Source of the DNA: Eudasyphora cyanicolor
Lineage: Eukaryota > Arthropoda > Insecta > Diptera > Muscidae
Length of the DNA: 64,000 nt
Assembly: GCA_963930755.1 (NCBI GenBank)
Contig: OZ005736.1
Coordinates: 122,068,256-122,132,255, forward strand
Direction of reading: 5' to 3'
The translations under genes were made by a program, and so were the position numbers. Positions 58,542-64,000 of this stretch are shown one piece after another; positions within the stretch are counted from its first letter, which is position 1; the number at the start of each line of letters is the position of its first letter. Under the pieces are notes generated by a model that saw only the letters and a program-made list of their open reading frames with translations, did no database searches and was not told the origin of the DNA.

Positions 58542-59300
58542 ATGCAGTTTTCGAACTCTTGCTCAGACCCCACTCATCTCAAAGAGTTAAGGGAAAGTGG
58601 CTGGCAGTGGTAGTTGTGTCATTATTTTTATTTACTTTCGTTTTGCCTCGAAGTCCTTAATGTACTTCCAATACTCCTTTAATGAAATGTTGTTTATGTT
58701 GTTGGTAGTCCTTTGTTAATTCCCTTCGTTCGTTTTTCTTTCTCATAAAAAATAGCCTAGAAGAAAGATGGCAAAGTAAATGAAAAATACTTCAAGTGTA
58801 AACTTTGTGTTGAAATTCCTTTTAATTACAAATGTCTTGAAGATGGAAGCCATAGGACATTCATGTTTATTTGCAAGGCGACAAAATCAAAGATCGAAGG
58901 ACACGAAAAATGTAGATGGAATTTAATACGGGAATTGAAAAGAACGTTAGGAAGGGATGTATAAATTTAAACTTTTAGTGTATTAAATAAATTTATGTTC
59001 ATTGAATTACATCTGTCGAACTAAATATAGGTTTGGCTGTAGGTAAGAAGAGCTTTTTTCTGCAATTTAATACGGGAATCGAAAAGAAAGAAAGTGGTAT
59101 ATAAATTTAAATTTCTGGAATAACCGCATATCGTTTTCATTTGCTGTACATATTATACTAGAAGTTCATAGTTGTATGTAGGCCTGTAAAGCCTGCGAAG
59201 AGTTAGTCCTATAAAGGATTGTCATAAATGGGTTGAGAGTCAACAAAGGTTTTCGCAATAGCATGCCGAACTTTAAAGTATTTTTTGTAAACGTCTGTCA
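58542..59300. other. No gene recognised
   Basis: AT-rich sequence with two similar 'aatttaatacgggaat(t/c)gaaaag' segments (about 58920 and 59066), a local duplication. No coding signals. Confidence 0.35.
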
Positions 59301-60266
59301 AAAATGTTAATCATATATATGTATTGATATTCAGGACATATGCTGTTGACATTGTGTACAAAATGGTACGTTTGTGTGGGAGGTACCAAAATGGGCGTGA
59401 TAATAACGCCCACTTTTCGACAGACTGTAGGTACTATACAAAAATTAGACCGTACAAAATTTTAATTATTTGTAGACACTTGTATTAAAGATAAACGCTG
59501 TAAACTTTTCGTACAAAATGGAACCTTTGTATGGAAAGTACCAAAAGGGTCATGGCTATAAGACCAATTTTTTTCTGGGTTGTAGGTACAATAAAACCAT
59601 TACCCTGTACAAAATTTCAAGCCTTTGTATGCACTGGTATTCAAGTTATAAGCTGTTACCTTTTGGTGAAAAATAGTACATTTGTGTGGGAGGTACCAAA
59701 ACAGGCGTGCCAATTACGCCCACTTTCATTGGACTCTAGGTACTATAAATGTATTAAACTGTACAAAATTGCAATTTTTGCTGAAACGATATTGAAGCTA
59801 TAAGCAGTTGACTTTTGGTGCAAAATGTTCCATTTGTGTGGGAGGTACCCAAAGGGGAGTGTCAACTTCGCCCATTTTTCGCGAGGTGATAGTAGCTAAA
59901 TAACTAATACTACGTGTAGAGTTTCACAAGATTCAAGTAAGTACTATAGAAGTTATTAAGTAATCAATAATTCACTTAATATTAACCCCTTGTGGCCCAT
60001 CTTCGAACTTAGCCGGAGATAGAAAAAATATTACCACATACCAAATTTGAAGTCAATCGGTTACCCCTTTCGATTGTTATCGTGCGCACCAGCTAGCAGA
60101 CAGACAAACAGGCGGACGGACGGACATTGGTCATTCGACTTAAAATGACCCAAAACGGATATCCGCAGAACATACTTAGGGTCTTAGGTCACTCCTTCGA
60201 TGTGTTACACTTTTGCCCCGTAGCAAATGGTATATTCCCTCGTATCACTAAAGTGAGGGTATAACG
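59301..60266 (-). mobile_element. Family A DINE-like element, near full length
   Basis: Four tandem units ('tttgtgtgggaggtaccaaaa'), the 'aacttagccggagatagaaaaaa' block, 'cgtgcgcaccagc', the microsatellite 'ggcggacggacggac', the GATGTGTTACAC block and the hairpin 'tccctcgtatcactaaagtgaggg' at about 60236-60262. Confidence 0.7.
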
Positions 60267-60966
60267 TAGGTTATTTGCAAAAAGTCTATGGATAAGTACT
60301 TATAAATTATGACCCATATTGTAAAAATAGGAAAATAATTTTTATATTTTTTAATTTGGCTATTTAGTTTGGGAGGTACTAAATAGGGCGTGGCCATTTT
60401 TTAATATACTATGGCTACTATAAAAACATTACAGTGTACAAAATTTCAAGTGTCTATAGGTGCAGGAATCAGAGTAATAAACCGTAAACATTTCGTGAAA
60501 AATGGTCCATTAGTATGTATGTATGTACCAAAAGGTGTGTGACAACTTCGCCCATTTTTCTCAAGATTATAGCGACCGAGAAACTAATACTATGTGTGGA
60601 ATAGTAAAAGGTTCTGAATAGTAGTGTATAAGTTATGAGATAATCAATATATCGCTAAATTCTTACCCTTTGTGGGAGGTACTGGAAGGAGTGGACCAAC
60701 ATAGTCCATCTTTGACCTTAGTCTGAGATAGAAAAAAATATTGACACATATCAAATTTTAAGTCAATCGGTTAATCCTGTCGAGAGTTATCGCCCACACC
60801 AACCAGACAGACATGCTGACGGACATTGCTCAAATGACTTAAAATGGCCCAAAACGGATTTATACCAAATATTCTTGGGGTCTCTTAGGTCACTTCATCG
60901 ATGTGTTAAACTTTTAGCCCGCAGTATTTGATATATAACCTTGTTCATAATAGGAACCGGATTAAG
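60267..60966 (-). mobile_element. Family A element adjoining a module E end
   Basis: Starts with module E wording ('gcaaaaagtctatggataag'), then 'tttgggaggtactaaatagggcgtgg', 'ctttgacctta', 'cagacagacatgctgacggacattg' and the 'ggtcacttcatcgatgtgtt' block, ending in a decayed hairpin near 60945. It supports E being the far interior of a long A variant. Confidence 0.55.
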
Positions 60967-61796
60967 TTGACTTAATGACTTATCATTATTTGGAATGAAG
61001 GCAACTGAAGGAGATGCTTGTTGGTCGTACTTCTTCTATATAGTTTTTTTTCTGAAAACAGCATTTAGTTTTTTTCTGAAAACAGCACATTGTAGCTCTT
61101 ATTGTTTATGCATTCGTTTCTTAGTATAGACTGTCTATTCGTCCGTTGCATTTTTATTTGGTTGATACTATTTGGCATTGTATTTTTTTGCTTTTAGTTA
61201 TTTTTTTTTTTTGATTTTAAACAATGACAACACCTAAAAGCTTTTCTTATATTGTTACAATCAATGGCCGGGGAGGGGAGGGAGTTATGAAAAACTCTAC
61301 TCGCTACCATCACAAATGCAAACAATAGCATTAAAATAAAAGCTGTAGAATGTTGTTATTTTCCGTTGACACATTTTCACCATCAACCGTCAACAATGAT
61401 TATAATTGTGTTCCCATTTTTTCGCCACAAATGCTTTACAAATACTCCCGACTGTGATTTAATTACGGACAACATAAAGTTTCATACACAACAATTTTAA
61501 TGGAATTTCAGTATGAAATAGTTAAAGATAATACACTTTTGATTTAATATACATAGACCTGATTTTAATATTTTTAAAAATACAAAAAAACATGTGTGTG
61601 TTTTAATACTCAAATGAACATATTGCAATTATAGTTTTCGAATACATATAAAAACTTAAAAAATAACAAACTCACAAAAAATCAAAATGAGAATGAAAGC
61701 ATTTTAACTAAGATTTTTCGCTTTATTTTGTGAGAAATTGTCAAATAGGTTGTTAAATTGTTTTAACACTTTTAAGGGTTATTTTATGTAGTACAT
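60967..61796. other. No gene recognised
   Basis: AT-rich. A tandem duplication of about 22 nt, 'agtttttttctgaaaacagca', lies at about 61043-61087. No exon signals. Confidence 0.4.
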
Positions 61797-62646
61797 ACAT
61801 GCTGAAAAAAATCGCCTCTGTAGTATATTGTCCCAAATATATTCTGCTTGAAACATATATATTTTTTTTATATGTTTGGGAGGATGTTGTCTAAACAAAA
61901 CTATGTTTACATCCTAATATTTTTTATTTGGATATGTTATTTCACAAACAAAGATCTATTTGCGTGAATATATATATATTCTTTAATTGTTTTAAGTCTT
62001 CAGCAATTCAAAGGTAATTTTTAGAACATTTTAATGTTAGTAAAATTTCTTTATAATTGAAAATAATGAGTTGGAATAGTTAGAAAACAAAAATAAGTGG
62101 TTTCAAATATAAGTTAATGCTAAGTCCGGATTTGCACTAGACAAGTTTTTTCAGCAGCTTATCATCAAATTCTCTTTTGAACTTACACGAAGAACTCAAA
62201 ACGTTCAGGGTTAGTTTTTTCCCCCCTCATGCCGACTTCCTCTCTCTCCTACAAAACGCCGATAATCTGCAGAACATTCAGGCAGTGTAAATCGGGACTT
62301 ATTAAGCGAATTTTAATAGGAATGCATAATTCGATAACAAGGAAAAAATTAAAACTAAAATTCGAAAAATTCAGCAAAGTTTTGAAAATCTTTTTGTTAA
62401 TAAAATATATTTGGAAATATTCATAAACAATAATGTTATTTGTATTTAAACACATATTTTATTTGAGAAAATTAGTTTTCAAATATATTTTATTCTAATA
62501 TATTAACATATGGGTTCTAAATACATTTTATTGATTTTCAAATAAAATTTATTTGCTCGAAAATGTATAATATTTAAAAATTTGTCTTCCAAGTATATTT
62601 TCTTTCGATTCAAACATATCAAAAAGGTGATTTTGCCCCGTTTACA
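61797..62646 (+). mobile_element. Family D AT-rich element, most complete copy
   Basis: Runs from 'gctgaaaaaaatcgcctctg' to 'aggtgattttgccccg'. The ends align as imperfect inverted repeats around AAAATCGCCT/AAAATCACCT. The interior has 'tgtttgggaggatgttgtc', 'tttgggttcagtaaa'-free AT tracts, 'ggaaatattcataaac' and 'tcgattcaaacatatc'. There is no credible transposase, so it is a non-autonomous DNA element of about 850 bp. Confidence 0.6.
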
Positions 62647-62699
62647 TTCATTCGTATACATTCGTTATTGTCGATGAAATTCAAAATTTAAATTTTACC

Positions 62700-63600
62700 A
62701 AAATTAATTATACCCTCACTTTAGTGAGGAGGCTATATATCATTTGCTACGGACAAAAAGTGTAACACATCGAAGGAGTGACCTAAGAGACCCTAAGAAT
62801 ATTTGGTGGAAATCCGTTTTGGGCCATTTTAAGTAATTTGAGCAATGTTTGTCCGTCAGTATGTCTGTCTGGTTGGTGCGGGCAATAACTCTCGACAGGA
62901 TTACAATTTAGTATGTGTCAATATTTTTTTCTATCTCAGACTAAGGTCAAAGATGGCATATGTTGGTCCACTCCTTCGAGTTCCTTCGAGTTTTGGGCCA
63001 TTTTAAGTAAATTGAACAATGTCCGTCCGTCTGTCTGGCTAGAACGCACGATACCTCTCGAAAGGAGTAACGGATTGACTTCAAATTTGGTATGGGACAA
63101 TATTTTTGTCCATCTCAGGCTAAGTTCCAAGATGGGCCATATTGGTCCATCCCTTCTAGTACCTCCCTCACAAAGGGTTAAAATTTAGTGAAATATTGAT
63201 TCTCTAATAACTTCTATACTACTTAACCGAATTCTCTACAATTCCACACATAATAATAGTTTATCTGTCGCTATCAGCTTGAGAAAAATGGGTAAAGTGG
63301 CCCCGCCCCTTTTGGTACTTTCCACACAGAGGGACCATTTTGTACAAAAAGTTAACAGCTTATAACAGTGTGTAAAATACTTGAAATTGTGTACAGTGTA
63401 GTGCTTTTGTAGTGCCTACAGTCCAGTGAAAAGTGGGCGTTATTGCCACGCCCCTTTTGGTACCTCCCACACAGTGGTACAATTTTGTACAAATAGTTAA
63501 AAGCTTATAGCGTAAGTACCAATGCATGAAAATACTACACAATTTTGCACAATGTAACGCATTTGAAGTACCTATAGTCCTGTGAAAAATGGACATTGTC
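62700..63600 (+). mobile_element. Family A DINE-like element with internal duplication
   Basis: Hairpin 'taccctcactttagtgaggaggcta', TGTAACACATCGAAGGAGTG and the microsatellite block. The segment from 'ttttgggccattttaagta' to 'ggtccactccttcgag' is then repeated (62817 and again 62991, period 174). Two 'ccacgccccttttggtacctcc'-type units follow. The usual 3' end is absent. Confidence 0.65.
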
Positions 63601-64000
63601 AAGAAAAAGATCTGCACTAAACGATTCTCTCGGTGAGTACGAGTATAAGTAGTATACGCAGGTGCAGATTTCCACTCACTTAAACGAGCAGTAACATTAC
63701 ACATGCATTTTCAGCAGAATGACCCTGAATTTTTCATTCTTGAATTGAATTTGGTGCAGTTGTAGGTGTATGTGAAAAGGGCGGCGTATTCATGATCCAT
63801 GTGAAGCAATTACGCTATTCGGATCGTCGCGAACAGACTGATTAACACACTTTCCACGTGGTCTGCACTTGAATAGCACTCCATAACTACTAAATTTCCA
63901 AGATCCAGGCTACCACTTATCCATCAATATGTCATGCTTTTCTGCTGTAAGGGTATATGAAACATACATGAAATTTCACAACTTAACAAGTTTTTCCGAA
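63601..64000. other. No gene recognised
   Basis: Right edge of the window. Mixed composition with some GC-richer words (near 63780-63860) but no supported exon, domain or repeat end. Confidence 0.35.

Overview
The window is dipteran nuclear DNA, most likely from a calyptrate fly. Three things point that way. It is AT-rich. It carries short GT-AG introns (85-87 nt). It is packed with Drosophila INE-1/DINE-1-like dispersed repeats built from a terminal hairpin, a TGTAACAC block and a GTCCGTCCGTCTG microsatellite. No prokaryotic gene, operon, CRISPR array or ordinary RNA gene is visible. The species cannot be fixed from the sequence alone.

Host coding sequence is sparse. One clear internal exon (10897-11073, minus) encodes an immunoglobulin C2/I-set half-domain that most resembles Sidekick (sdk). 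It is bounded by a good acceptor and donor, and the intron upstream of it on the minus strand may fill much of the rest of the window. A second, unidentified pair of exons (598-734 and 820-917, plus) ends in a stop and could be the 3' end of another gene.

The rest is a transposon graveyard. The dominant structure (about 12.3-18.6 kb) is a giant inverted repeat. It has 23 complete 156-bp monomers in one orientation, then an abrupt inversion to 6 complete monomers in the other. Both arrays are flanked by almost identical single-copy arms, in the manner of a foldback element with tandemly repeated arms. A hAT-like non-autonomous element sits in its left arm, and a detached arm fragment lies at 39.5 kb. 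DD41D (rosa-type) mariner remnants occur at 11.5, 28.8-30.7, 41.7 and 57.4 kb. Non-LTR retrotransposon remnants lie at 22.0-24.6 kb (CR1/Jockey-like), 32.4-33.9 kb (I/LOA-like with RNase H and a 14-bp target duplication) and 35.3-35.65 kb (RTE-like with an 8-bp duplication). Two tRNA-derived SINE copies lie at 19.9 and 30.0 kb, one with a perfect 14-bp target duplication. A decayed, intron-containing gene of a widespread arthropod selfish family lies at 49.26-50.85 kb.

Three hairpin-ended families, called A, B and C here and probably non-autonomous Helentron/DINE-like, account for more than ten further insertions. A fourth AT-rich family with imperfect terminal inverted repeats (D) and a recurring AT-rich module (E) fill much of the remaining space. 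A 31-bp minisatellite (41.1-43.6 kb) contains a nearly complete mariner. Nesting gives relative ages: SINE and MITE inside mariner, C inside D, hAT inside the foldback arm, mariner inside the minisatellite. All family identifications are by eye; no database search was possible.
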